Under the pieces are notes generated by a model. That model ran no database searches. It worked only from the letters and a program-made list of their open reading frames with translations, and had not been told where the DNA came from. 64,000 nt of DNA from the NCBI RefSeq assembly GCF_011392115.1, contig NZ_JAAJBT010000003.1, forward strand, positions 124,001 through 188,000, read 5' to 3'. The translations under genes were made by a program, and so were the position numbers. Shown here piece after piece: positions 18,159 to 26,650 of this stretch (positions are counted from its first letter, which is position 1; every line of letters begins with the position of its first letter). This stretch comes from Flavobacterium difficile. GTDB lineage: Bacteria > Bacteroidota > Bacteroidia > Flavobacteriales > Flavobacteriaceae.

Positions 18159-18833
18159 TTATTTTTTTAAAAGATTTTCTACTAAATGAAGGTAAAAAGA
18201 AGTCGGATTGATTTCTGAATTACAATTGGTAATCGTTTTTAAATGATTTTTTAAAAAGTGTTGATGCAAAGAACCTTCAATGATCGAAGATACTAAACTT
18301 TTAGCAAAAGGATACTCTGGATTGACTTCTTCTATCATTTTTTCTATACGATAATTTACCTGTTTGTAAATTAAGAAAAACCCTTCTTTGTTTTCTTTGT
18401 CAACATGTTTGTTATGAAGCGTTTTGGTAAATTCTTCAATTATAATCTTATTTAAAACAGCTTCGTTAACGTGTGCGGTTGAATAATCGTCTTCTATGTT
18501 TTCCGTGACAATAGTTATAGCTTTTTTTAATTTTTCTAGTTTGTTCTCGATATTAGTAGTTGAAAACACTAAACGGTATTCTATCCATGCCCAATACCAT
18601 GAAGACAAATACACTAAAAGTTTGTGTTTGTTTTCGAAATAGCGGTAAATAGAACTTTCATTGGAACTTATTTTTTCACCTAACTTCTTGAATGTAAACT
18701 CTTCAAAGCCAATTTCGTCTATAAGTAAAATGCTGTTTTGAATGATTTTTTTTCCTAAAGCAGACGTTTCAGGATCTTTTACATATAGTTTTGGGTTGAC
18801 TTGTATTTTTATGTTTGATAATAAATCGATCAT
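18159..18833 (-). CDS. TetR/AcrR family transcriptional regulator
   Basis: A 224-residue regulator with an N-terminal TetR helix-turn-helix (about residues 25-75; FEEFTFKKLGEKISSNESSIYRYFENKHKLLVYL) and a helical ligand domain. It overlaps the end of terC by 4 bp (ATGA) and lies 3 bp before the ABC gene, so it is co-transcribed with the efflux-like genes it probably controls. Most TetR proteins repress their own operon and are released by a small ligand; the ligand here is unknown. No obvious palindromic operator was found, and the operon's promoter is expected upstream of 20178. Confidence 0.88.
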   Translation of the reverse strand: MIDLLSNIKIQVNPKLYVKDPETSALGKKIIQNSILLIDEIGFEEFTFKKLGEKISSNESSIYRYFENKHKLLVYLSSWYWAWIEYRLVFSTTNIENKLEKLKKAITIVTENIEDDYSTAHVNEAVLNKIIIEEFTKTLHNKHVDKENKEGFFLIYKQVNYRIEKMIEEVNPEYPFAKSLVSSIIEGSLHQHFLKNHLKTITNCNSEINPTSFYLHLVENLLKK

Positions 18834-19531
18834 TGTTGTTGATTTACTTGGTTAATTGTTTTCATTTGGATGATGTCTACTAGAAATGCAAACAACATGG
18901 AAAAATAAATGTATCCTTTTGGAATGTGAAATTGGAAACCTTCAGCAATTAACGAAACTCCTATCATCATTAAAAAACACAACGCAAGTATTTTAAATGA
19001 AGGATGTTTTTTGATGAATTCGCTAATTGGTTTAGAAGCTATTAACATGATTAAAACAGTTACTACAACAGCTGTATACATAATCCAAAGTTCATCAACC
19101 ATTCCAACAGCAGTTATAATTGAATCTACAGAAAATACTAAATCTAAGAGAATTACTTCTCCTAATAACTTTCCAAAAGTAGCTTTTGTTGCTGTTTTTT
19201 TCTCTGGTGCTACTGTTTCAGTTTTGTGATAAATTTCTTTAGTAGCTTTGTAAATTAGGAAAATACCACCGACTATTAATATGATGCCTTTTCCAGAAAA
19301 ATCGACACCTGAGAATGAAAATATTGTAGTGTCTAATTTTAAAATCCACGATATTGCTGCTAAAAGTAGTAAACGCATTACCATTGCTAAACCAATTCCC
19401 CAATATCTTAGTTTGTTTCTTTGGTTTTCTGGTAATTTATCTGATAAAATTGAAATGAAAATAATGTTGTCTATTCCTAAAACAACTTCAAGTGCAATTA
19501 AAGAAAATAATGCAATAATAGAATCTGTCAT
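18830..19531 (-). CDS. TerC family integral membrane protein
   Basis: A 233-residue membrane protein with about seven hydrophobic helices. The TerC hallmarks are ALEVVLGIDNIIFI near the N-terminus and EVILLDLVFSVDSIITAVGM in the middle; the conserved Asp residues in the GIDN and SVDS helices are the proposed metal-binding sites. TerC proteins are linked to tellurite resistance and, more recently, to manganese export during metallation of exported proteins. It starts 2 bp after the LRR gene stop and overlaps the tetR-type gene by 4 bp. No other ter genes are present. Confidence 0.92.
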   Translation of the reverse strand: MTDSIIALFSLIALEVVLGIDNIIFISILSDKLPENQRNKLRYWGIGLAMVMRLLLLAAISWILKLDTTIFSFSGVDFSGKGIILIVGGIFLIYKATKEIYHKTETVAPEKKTATKATFGKLLGEVILLDLVFSVDSIITAVGMVDELWIMYTAVVVTVLIMLIASKPISEFIKKHPSFKILALCFLMMIGVSLIAEGFQFHIPKGYIYFSMLFAFLVDIIQMKTINQVNQQQ

Positions 19532-19533
19532 GT

Positions 19534-20178
19534 TTATAGTCTTATTTTAAATCCGAAATTAATATTTTGTAATTCTGTACTTGTAGGTTGAATTGGGTTT
19601 TTTCTTAAGTCTAAATATTGCAAATGATCTAAACCTTTGATTTGTTTCGGTAAAAACTTAAAATTATTGTCGTCCAGATATAACATTTCTAAGTTTTTTA
19701 AATCTTCGAAGCCTTTAGGTAGTTGGTCTAACTTATCATTTGAAAGGTGTAATATTTTTAAAGCGGGTAATTGTTTTAGTGTTGAAATACTTTTTTCTAA
19801 ATTAAGATTTACTTCATCATTCAGATATAATTCTTCTAAGTGCAATAAATTTTTAAATTCCGTCGGTATACTTTCGAAATCATTTCCACTGATATCTAAA
19901 ATTTTTAAATTTTTTAAGTTTCCAATTTCTTTAGGAAGTTCTTTTAAATGATCGTTTTTTAAACTTAAGTATTCTAAGTTTTCAAATTTTTGAAAAAAAT
20001 TAGGTTCGAATGTAAGGTTTTGATTACTTAAGTTTAACCTTTTTACTTGCAAAGGATTTTTAAGCGCTTCTTCAATAGTTGTAAAATCTGGAACTATTTT
20101 TAAAGTATCAGATTGCGCAGAAGTAAATGTACATATAAGTACAAAAAATAGCTGTATAATTTTAGAAGTTGCTTTCAT
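19534..20178 (-). CDS. Secreted leucine-rich repeat protein
   Basis: A 214-residue protein with a signal peptide (MKATSKIIQLFFVLICTFTSAQ). About six leucine-rich repeats of ~23 residues follow, of the form LxxLxxLxLxxNxLxxLPxxF (for example NLEYLSLKNDHLKELPKEIG). This should form a short LRR solenoid for protein binding in the periplasm or at the cell surface. There is no catalytic domain. I start at the ATG at 20176-20178, directly at the signal peptide. It is the first gene of a six-gene operon, 2 bp before terC. Its partner is unknown. Confidence 0.85.
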   Translation of the reverse strand: MKATSKIIQLFFVLICTFTSAQSDTLKIVPDFTTIEEALKNPLQVKRLNLSNQNLTFEPNFFQKFENLEYLSLKNDHLKELPKEIGNLKNLKILDISGNDFESIPTEFKNLLHLEELYLNDEVNLNLEKSISTLKQLPALKILHLSNDKLDQLPKGFEDLKNLEMLYLDDNNFKFLPKQIKGLDHLQYLDLRKNPIQPTSTELQNINFGFKIRL

Positions 20179-20292
20179 AATTTTAAGTTTTAACAATTGA
20201 AACTAATTATGAAACAAACATACTAATAATATTGATAGTAATACTATTACTTTTGAGTTTTTAACTTTTATTTAATATTTGTACAAAAAAAA

Positions 20293-20316
20293 AGCCATCT
20301 GTTAAATGGCTAATTT
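20293..20316 (-). terminator. Terminator of the gldC transcript
   Basis: AGCCAT/ATGGCT stem (20293-20298, 20306-20311) followed on the minus strand by a run of T (the A-run at 20285-20293). It sits just past the gldC stop. Confidence 0.8.
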
Positions 20317-20649
20317 TTATATTTTTTTTAATTCAAGTTTTTCTGCAAAGTAGTCGCAAAAATCTGTCATTGCGCCGGCCATTTTTTCATCACCTGTGGC
20401 ACGTTGAAAGGTGTCTGTCATGGCAACTAAAGTTTGGTGAAAAAAGATTTTCATCTCATCCACGGGCATGTCTTTGGTCCATAAATCGATACGAAGTGTT
20501 TCTTTTGCTTTCGCGTCCCAAATAGATAATAAAACAGTTTTTGCTTCTTCGTTGTTTATGCCGCCGTCTTGTGCTGTCCAAGTTAATTTTTCAGGCACAT
20601 TATTTTGGTCTAATTCTATGTTTACTTTAATTTCAGATGTTTTGCTCAT
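20317..20649 (-). CDS. gldC: Gliding motility protein GldC
   Basis: A 110-residue soluble protein that matches GldC as I recall it: MSKTSEIKVNIELDQNNVPEKL, then WTAQDGG, LSIWDAKAKETLRIDLWTKDMPVDEMK, and a C-terminal FCDYFAEKLEL. GldC is found only in Bacteroidota and supports gliding of F. johnsoniae, though its mechanism is not clear. It lies 118 bp downstream of gldB in the same direction, as in F. johnsoniae, and is followed by a terminator. No signal peptide. Confidence 0.93.
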   Translation of the reverse strand: MSKTSEIKVNIELDQNNVPEKLTWTAQDGGINNEEAKTVLLSIWDAKAKETLRIDLWTKDMPVDEMKIFFHQTLVAMTDTFQRATGDEKMAGAMTDFCDYFAEKLELKKI

Positions 20650-20767
20650 TGTTAAAAATAGGTTACTTTTTTAGAGTAAGTTAAAGGTTAATTTTTGTTT
20701 TGTATTCGCTAGATGAATTGTTTTTTTTATTTTTTATGGTTTCAAATCGTACATCTCAAATCGAATA

Positions 20768-21727
20768 CTATTTCTTTGGTTTGTATCCAGAATTTTTAAA
20801 GATTATTGAAGGTTCTGTTTTTAAAAGTTGGTCTAACGATACGTCGTTATTTTCCATGTAACTTTTTACAATTTGCCAACCTAACCATTGGCCTGTTCTT
20901 CCTGGTGATTCTCTGTCAATGTCTAAGTAAAATTTTGTAAAAGGTCCGTCTTCAATAAAACGTTGGTAGTTTTTAATGTTGTTGTCGTATAATAATTTTT
21001 CATTTACTAAATAACTCCACATTTGTGCTTCATTTTCAATACAAAATTTTTCTTGCATTTCTGTATAGCCAATTTTCTGATAATTTGGAACTTCAGGAAG
21101 TAATAAGTCTTTTAAGTAATGTAGTTTCCCGAAATAAATCATTTCACTAATGAGCGATTTGTCTTGTGAAGGGACAATTTTTCTAAAAGCGAAATTGGTA
21201 ACTAAATCGGGTAAAATTTGATGAGGTTCTAAATTGGCTTTCTGGTATTCGGCAAACGGTTCGTAAAATTTATGATTTTTTCCTAAATACGTATCTAAAG
21301 AAATTAAAATTAGATCGTTAGTATAAAAGGCTTTTTTATCAATTAATACTTCATTTACTAAAGTAATTACTCTTGGTTTTTTTTCTTCCGGAAAATAATG
21401 TTTGACTCTAGAAACCATCATTTCTATACCGTCTTCAAATTTTGAATTGTCAGGAAATTGTTTGCCTACTTCAATGTTTAATTCTTTAAAAATAGGGTCG
21501 TTTATTTTCGCAAACCAAATAGAATCAGGAAATTGAGAAGGAAATAAAAAAGGATATTGATTTTTTAATTCTGGCAAACTATTCACAGTTGCTGCTGCAT
21601 ATAATTTATCAAAACGCTCAATGTTAAGGTCTATTGTTTTTTTTACATCAACTATTTCAACCGCATCATTTTTTTTACAGTGTAAGAAAAAACAACATGA
21701 AATTAGTACTAAGATTAATTTTTTCAT
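20768..21727 (-). CDS. gldB: Gliding motility lipoprotein GldB
   Basis: A 319-residue lipoprotein. The signal peptide MKKLILVLISCCFFLHC ends at a lipobox with C17 as the lipidated residue. The body starts with VDVKKTIDLNIERFDKLYAA and contains NEVLIDKKAFYTNDLILISLDTYLG and GRTGQWLGWQIVKSYME, as in GldB. GldB is essential for gliding in F. johnsoniae, where mutants are also affected in T9SS functions. The gene diverges from nadE over 79 bp and is followed by gldC. The DUF2268-like fold may suggest a metalloprotease relative, but no clear HExxH motif is visible. Confidence 0.93.
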   Translation of the reverse strand: MKKLILVLISCCFFLHCKKNDAVEIVDVKKTIDLNIERFDKLYAAATVNSLPELKNQYPFLFPSQFPDSIWFAKINDPIFKELNIEVGKQFPDNSKFEDGIEMMVSRVKHYFPEEKKPRVITLVNEVLIDKKAFYTNDLILISLDTYLGKNHKFYEPFAEYQKANLEPHQILPDLVTNFAFRKIVPSQDKSLISEMIYFGKLHYLKDLLLPEVPNYQKIGYTEMQEKFCIENEAQMWSYLVNEKLLYDNNIKNYQRFIEDGPFTKFYLDIDRESPGRTGQWLGWQIVKSYMENNDVSLDQLLKTEPSIIFKNSGYKPKK

Positions 21728-21806
21728 CGCGTGAAATTTACTATTTTTATCAAAAATTATTGAACTGCAAATATATAATTATATCGCTAAAGTATTTATT
21801 AAAATT

Positions 21807-22619
21807 ATGTCAAATAAAACAACATTAAATTTAAAAGGAATTAACGATCATATCGTAAATTGGTTGAAAGTTTATGCCGAAAATTCTGGTGTAAAAGGTT
21901 TTGTAATTGGTATTTCTGGCGGAATTGATAGCGCGTTAACTTCTACTTTGTGCGCACAAACGGGCTTTCCTGTTTTGTGTGTAGAAATGCCGATCCATCA
22001 AGCAGCGAGTCATGTTAATAGAGCGAACGAACACATCAATCAATTGAAAAAACGTTTTCCAAATGTTTTTAATGATCGAGTAGATTTGACGCCTAGTTTT
22101 GAAACATTTAAAATGAGTGTGCCAAGTTGTGAAAACGAAAAAGCTTTGAATTTGACTTTAGCGAACACAAGAGCGCGTTTGCGTATGACAACTTTATATT
22201 ATTTAGCTGGAATTCACGGGTTTTTGGTGGCTGGAACAGGAAATAAAGTTGAAGATTTTGGTGTCGGATTTTACACGAAATATGGTGATGGTGGTGTAGA
22301 TGTTAGTCCGATTGCCGATTTAATGAAAAGTGAAGTGAGACAATTGGCAAAATTTGTAGGTGTTCCAGAAAGTATTTTAGTTGCCCAACCAACAGATGGT
22401 TTATTCGGTGATGATAGAAGTGACGAAGACCAATTAGGGGCAAGTTATGACGAATTAGAATGGGCAATGTTAGCTATGGAACAAGGCAAATCGGTTGAAA
22501 ATTTTGAAGGCAGACAAGCAGAAGTATTTAAAATTTATGAGAGATTGAACAGAATTAATCAACATAAAATGCAACCAATTCCGGTTTGCGAAATCCCGAA
22601 AGAATTTATAATCAGATAA
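21807..22619 (+). CDS. nadE: NAD(+) synthase
   Basis: A 270-residue enzyme that converts deamido-NAD to NAD in the last step of NAD synthesis. The ATP-pyrophosphatase P-loop SGGIDSALT lies near residues 38-46. The deamido-NAD contacts are in NTRARLRMTTLYY and AGTGNKVEDFGVGFYTKYGDGGVDVSPIADLMKSEV. The C-terminus is PKEFIIR. There is no glutaminase domain, so it is the short, ammonia-type form. The start ATG is followed by an ordinary family N-terminus. It diverges from gldB. Confidence 0.95.
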   Translation: MSNKTTLNLKGINDHIVNWLKVYAENSGVKGFVIGISGGIDSALTSTLCAQTGFPVLCVEMPIHQAASHVNRANEHINQLKKRFPNVFNDRVDLTPSFETFKMSVPSCENEKALNLTLANTRARLRMTTLYYLAGIHGFLVAGTGNKVEDFGVGFYTKYGDGGVDVSPIADLMKSEVRQLAKFVGVPESILVAQPTDGLFGDDRSDEDQLGASYDELEWAMLAMEQGKSVENFEGRQAEVFKIYERLNRINQHKMQPIPVCEIPKEFIIR

Positions 22620-22645
22620 ATAGCGTATTTTTTAATTTTTTTTGT

Positions 22646-22653
22646 TAATTTTG
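22646..22653 (+). promoter_or_regulatory. Candidate -7 box for the response regulator
   Basis: TAATTTTG matches TANNTTTG, 42 bp before the ATG at 22696 and 27 bp after the nadE stop. No good -33 box. Confidence 0.35.
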
Positions 22654-22695
22654 TGTAAAAATTATTGCTAACATTTTAAAATAGATTAGTAAAGT

Positions 22696-23325
22696 ATGAT
22701 TACACTTTGTTTAGCAGATAATTCTCCGGTGGTTCACTTGGGAATCCAGACTTACTTTAAGAATAGTGCTACTATTAAGGTTACTGATGTTGTATCTAAT
22801 TTTGATGATTTATTGGCTAAAATTGAAACCGGTTCAATTAATTGTGTAGTTTTAGATGCCGAATTATCAGGATTAAATAGCATACTAAAAATAAAAAAAA
22901 TCATGCAAGAACATTCTAAACTGCATGTAATTTTTTATTCTAACGTTTCTGATACTTTGTATGCGCCACCAGCAATTAAATGTGGTGTGAAAGCCTATGT
23001 TTCCAAAAATATAACGCTTGCAGAATTAGAAAACACCATCATTCGAGTAAATAACGGAGAGTATGTTTTTAGTTCAGAAGTTAGAAAAGCTATTGAAATT
23101 TTAAATAAAACCAAAAAATCGGATCGATTATTCAAAAAATTATCTACTAGAGAAATTGAAGTACTTCGTTATTTTAGTGATGGTAAGAAGAACAAAGAAG
23201 TAGCCAAAATATTAGGGTTAGACGAAAAAACAATTAGTACATACAAATTAAGGTTACTACAAAAATTAAGTGTTACTAACTTGTTAGATTTGATTAACAA
23301 AGCGAAGCAGTTGGAGATTATTTAA
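22696..23325 (+). CDS. LuxR/NarL-type response regulator
   Basis: A 209-residue two-domain regulator. The receiver domain (about residues 1-118) has the phosphoacceptor D54 (CVVLDAELSG), S82 and K104 (AYVSKN). The C-terminal LuxR-type helix-turn-helix (about 143-205) reads KLSTREIEVLRYFSDGKKNKEVAKILGLDEKTISTYKLRLLQKL. It therefore probably binds DNA when phosphorylated. No histidine kinase is present in this window, so it is an orphan here. It follows nadE by 76 bp and ends at a terminator. The regulated genes cannot be read from sequence. Confidence 0.9.
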   Translation: MITLCLADNSPVVHLGIQTYFKNSATIKVTDVVSNFDDLLAKIETGSINCVVLDAELSGLNSILKIKKIMQEHSKLHVIFYSNVSDTLYAPPAIKCGVKAYVSKNITLAELENTIIRVNNGEYVFSSEVRKAIEILNKTKKSDRLFKKLSTREIEVLRYFSDGKKNKEVAKILGLDEKTISTYKLRLLQKLSVTNLLDLINKAKQLEII

Positions 23326-23342
23326 TTAAAATAAATTGATTT

Positions 23343-23368
23343 AAAACGAAGTTAAGCTTCGTTTTTTT
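23343..23368 (+). terminator. Terminator after the response regulator
   Basis: AAAACGAAG/CTTCGTTTT arms (23343-23351, 23357-23365) with a 5-nt loop and a T7 run. It lies between the convergent regulator and dnaG genes. Confidence 0.85.
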
Positions 23369-23441
23369 ATGTTTTGTAAGTTTTCAAAAAAGTTAGTAAT
23401 AGTACGCTTTTCTTTTTCCCTTAGAATGAAGAAAACAGAAA

Positions 23442-25421
23442 TTAAAACCGCACTAAAACCCTACCTAAATTTTTTGCAATTACATTTCTTAAAGTAATTA
23501 AGTCTTTACTGTTCGATAATATTTCTGAATTATCAATAGTTACATCAGGTGAAATGTTTTTCATGTTTTCTGCAATCATTTTATCAATTAATAAAAAGCG
23601 ATAAGATAATATAGTTTCAGAAACATTTTGCTCTAAAGTTATGTTTTTATCTTCTACAACAATTTTTCTAAGGTGCCACTTATGTAAAGCATCACGTTCT
23701 TCTAACATTAAAATAGATGTAATTTTTTCTGTTATTTCAGGAGTTGTTTGTGAAATGTATTTGTCAATTTCGAATTCTAAATTCTGATTATAATAATTGA
23801 TAATATCGGTATAAATATTTCTGAATATTGGATTGGCTAATTCAATTTCATCCTCTTGAAGTGCCAAATATATTTTTTCATAAATTTTATAAGAATTGGT
23901 TTCTTTAATGTCTACTAAATTTCCCGATTCATCTTCAGTCTGAAAAATTTCTGTGAAGGTTTCTGTTTTTAATCCATTAGTTAATAAAATTTCAATAATT
24001 TTTTGTTCGAAAATATACTGACTGTCAATTTTTTCGGGTCTTAATTCCTCGTTATTCTTATGAACTTCAAATGCTTTTTTTTCTTCCGTAAATTTTTTAT
24101 TGGCATCAGAAAGGTCTTTTTTTTCTATTTGGGCTAAAGTACTTCGAATTACATCTTCCGTAATGTCCATAATACGCGAACATTCTTTAATGTAAATTTC
24201 ACGTTTAATGAAATCTGAAATTTTAGAAATACTGTTTACCATATCTCTAATTAATTCGGCTTTTTTTATGGGATCGTTATTAGCTTCTTTTACTAATAAG
24301 TCGGCTTTAAACTGAATGAAATCTTTGCTGTTTTCCTCTAAATACTGTTTTAAAACATCGTACGAATTATTTTTGGCGAAACTATCTGGATCTTCTCCAT
24401 CAGGGAAGCTACAAACTTTTACGTTCATACCTGCTTCCAAAATTAAATCGATTCCACGAATAGAGGCTCGTAAACCCGCCGCATCACCATCAAAAAGAAC
24501 GGTAATGTTATTCGTTAAACGATTGACTAAACGAATTTGGTCTGGTGTTAAAGCCGTTCCAGAGGAAGCCACTACGTTTTCTATACCACTTTGATTGAAC
24601 TGAATCACATCGGTATAACCCTCTACTAAATAACAATTGTCTTGTTTGGCAATGGCTTGTTTGGCCTGAAAAATTCCGTATAAAACTTTACTTTTATGAT
24701 AAATTTCACTTTCTGGCGAGTTTAAATATTTGGCTGCTTTTTTATCGTTGGTTAAAATTCGACCTCCAAAACCCAATACTCGGCCACTCATACTTTGAAT
24801 CGGAAACATGACGCGGCCTTTAAAACGATCAAATGTTTTGCCGTCTTCTTGTTTCACGATGGTTAAACCTGTTTTTTCAAGATATTCGAGTTTATAAGCC
24901 TTTCCTAAGGCTTCTTTGGTAAAAGCATCCCAAACATCAGGAGAATATCCTAATTGAAATTTTTGTATAGTTTCTTTTGTAAAACCACGTTCTTTGAAAT
25001 ACGATAAACCGATGGCCTGACCTTCATCTGTCTGTAGCATCGTTTTGTGAAAATAATCTCTTGCAAACTCCGAAACCAAATACATGCTTTCTTTTTCGTT
25101 AGCTTGTTCGATATCTTCGTTGGTTACGATGGTTTCTTCAACTTCGATTCCGTATTTGTTGGCTAAATATTTGATGGCTTCCGGATACGTGAAATGTTCA
25201 TGCTCCATTAAGAAAGTTACGGCATTTCCACCTTTTCCCGAGCTAAAATCCTTCCAAATTTGCTTTACTGGCGAAACCATAAAGGAAGGCGATTTTTCAT
25301 TCACAAACGGCGAAAGTCCTTTCATATTACTTCCAGAACGTTTCAGTTGAACGAAATCGCCAATGACTTCCTCTACACGAGCTTGGTCAAATACTTTTTC
25401 TATGGTTTCTTTAGATATCAA
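23442..25421 (-). CDS. dnaG: DNA primase without zinc-finger ligands
   Basis: A 659-residue primase that makes RNA primers for replication. The order is the N-terminal CHC2-type region (about 1-95), the TOPRIM core (about 255-345; LVEGYTDVIQ with the catalytic Glu, and LFDGDAAG) and a divergent C-terminal helicase-binding part. The start is TTG at 25419-25421 (MISKETIEKVFDQARVEEVIGDF). The zinc ribbon has lost all four ligands: S37, V40, D58 and S61 stand where Cys, His, Cys and Cys occur in E. coli (C40, H43, C61, C64), although the surrounding fold motif (PSFMVSPVKQIWKDFSSGKGGN) is kept. I recall this loss in other Flavobacteriaceae. It should be the essential replicative primase. Confidence 0.93.
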   Translation of the reverse strand: MISKETIEKVFDQARVEEVIGDFVQLKRSGSNMKGLSPFVNEKSPSFMVSPVKQIWKDFSSGKGGNAVTFLMEHEHFTYPEAIKYLANKYGIEVEETIVTNEDIEQANEKESMYLVSEFARDYFHKTMLQTDEGQAIGLSYFKERGFTKETIQKFQLGYSPDVWDAFTKEALGKAYKLEYLEKTGLTIVKQEDGKTFDRFKGRVMFPIQSMSGRVLGFGGRILTNDKKAAKYLNSPESEIYHKSKVLYGIFQAKQAIAKQDNCYLVEGYTDVIQFNQSGIENVVASSGTALTPDQIRLVNRLTNNITVLFDGDAAGLRASIRGIDLILEAGMNVKVCSFPDGEDPDSFAKNNSYDVLKQYLEENSKDFIQFKADLLVKEANNDPIKKAELIRDMVNSISKISDFIKREIYIKECSRIMDITEDVIRSTLAQIEKKDLSDANKKFTEEKKAFEVHKNNEELRPEKIDSQYIFEQKIIEILLTNGLKTETFTEIFQTEDESGNLVDIKETNSYKIYEKIYLALQEDEIELANPIFRNIYTDIINYYNQNLEFEIDKYISQTTPEITEKITSILMLEERDALHKWHLRKIVVEDKNITLEQNVSETILSYRFLLIDKMIAENMKNISPDVTIDNSEILSNSKDLITLRNVIAKNLGRVLVRF

Positions 25422-25500
25422 TGTCTTGTTTTAATTTTAGCTGGTAAAAATACAATAATTTTAGTGATTCTGAAACAAGTGTATTAAGACAAAAAGGCAT

Positions 25501-25528
25501 AAAAAAACCTACAAGAAAATCCTGTAGG
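25501..25528 (-). terminator. Terminator of the ECF sigma operon
   Basis: CCTACA/TGTAGG arms (25508-25513, 25523-25528), followed on the minus strand by a T7 run (the A-run at 25501-25507). It lies 52 bp past the stop of the last operon gene. Confidence 0.75.
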
Positions 25529-25579
25529 CTTTAGAAAAAAGTATGAAAATATAACTCAAAAAAAATGTAATTCTACTTA

Positions 25580-26623
25580 CTAATTCCAATCGAAACGAAT
25601 TCCTAGTGAAATGTTGTTTTGGTCTATTGCGTTGTTTTCAAATACTGGATTCAAATCGTATTTTAAATATAAAGACGTTTGTTTGTAACCAATGTAAGTA
25701 CTTAAACCATACGTAAAATCATTTACGTTGAAATCTCCTTTTTGTTTTTCAGAAATTTTATATCCATCTTGCTTGTAAGAAATAAATTGTTTTGAATTGG
25801 TGTTTACACCTACAAATCCTCCTATTCCGAAACGTGCTCCTTTGTGAGACTTGAATACTTTTTTCTCATCTACAGTTTTGGTTTTAGAAAAATCAAATTC
25901 TAAATGTACAGGAACCACAAAATATACATTTTTAAAATATGTTTTTCTTGGTCTTAAATCGGTGAAAAACGGAACCAAAACAGTTTGGTTGTTAACATCT
26001 GCAAATACGCGGTTGTCTGTTGCGTTAAGTATGTTGTACATAAAACCAACACCATATTTTAAATGTAATAAGTTACTGTTTTTAGATAAACGTGTATTCC
26101 AAGTTACGCCCCACTCATAAAAACCTGAACGCGTATAGCTAAATTCTGAATTGGCAACGGCACCGTCTGTTACTAAATTGTTATAACCTGTAGCAAATAC
26201 AAACTGACTTGTTGTTCTGTTTTCAGATTTGTTTTCGTTTTCTTTATTTTTTCTGTATCCACCAGGAATTGAAAAACTATTTTTTTTCGTTGTATCGTTA
26301 GCTTCTTCAAAATCTAGTTTTCCGTTGATTAAGGCTCTTAAGGCAGCTTCTTGTTCAGCTATTTTAGTTTCAATGTTTTTGGCACGTTCTTCCGCAATTT
26401 TTGCTTTTGCGTTTGCGGCTTCTTCTTTCGTCATTTTTCCAGACTCTAATGCTTTGTCTATAGCTTCAACTTCTGCTTTTAAAGCTTTCTTTTCTTCTTC
26501 TGCTATGGTTTTTATTTGCACACCAATTTGCTTAGCGCTTTGCTCGAAAGTTTTTTCTTGAGCACTTACAGTATTTACTAATGTTACTAGTGCTATACTA
26601 ACGTATAAAATAATTTTTTGCAT
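25580..26623 (-). CDS. Predicted outer-membrane beta-barrel protein, third gene of the ECF operon
   Basis: A 347-residue protein of unknown function. It has a signal peptide (about 1-21, ending NTVSAQ). A charged coiled-coil stretch (about 22-105, rich in Lys, Glu and Ala) follows, and then about 210 residues with amphipathic strands and aromatic girdles ending in FDWN. The C-terminal aromatic pattern and alternating strands (for example YGLSTYIGYKQTSLYLKYDL) suggest an outer-membrane barrel with a periplasmic coiled-coil arm. It follows the 239-residue membrane protein gene by 27 bp in the sigma operon, so it may be part of an envelope-stress module. Homologs are presumably confined to flavobacteria; not checked. 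Confidence 0.7.
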   Translation of the reverse strand: MQKIILYVSIALVTLVNTVSAQEKTFEQSAKQIGVQIKTIAEEEKKALKAEVEAIDKALESGKMTKEEAANAKAKIAEERAKNIETKIAEQEAALRALINGKLDFEEANDTTKKNSFSIPGGYRKNKENENKSENRTTSQFVFATGYNNLVTDGAVANSEFSYTRSGFYEWGVTWNTRLSKNSNLLHLKYGVGFMYNILNATDNRVFADVNNQTVLVPFFTDLRPRKTYFKNVYFVVPVHLEFDFSKTKTVDEKKVFKSHKGARFGIGGFVGVNTNSKQFISYKQDGYKISEKQKGDFNVNDFTYGLSTYIGYKQTSLYLKYDLNPVFENNAIDQNNISLGIRFDWN

Positions 26624-26650
26624 GATTTCTAGTTTTTTAAAGTTTTTTTT

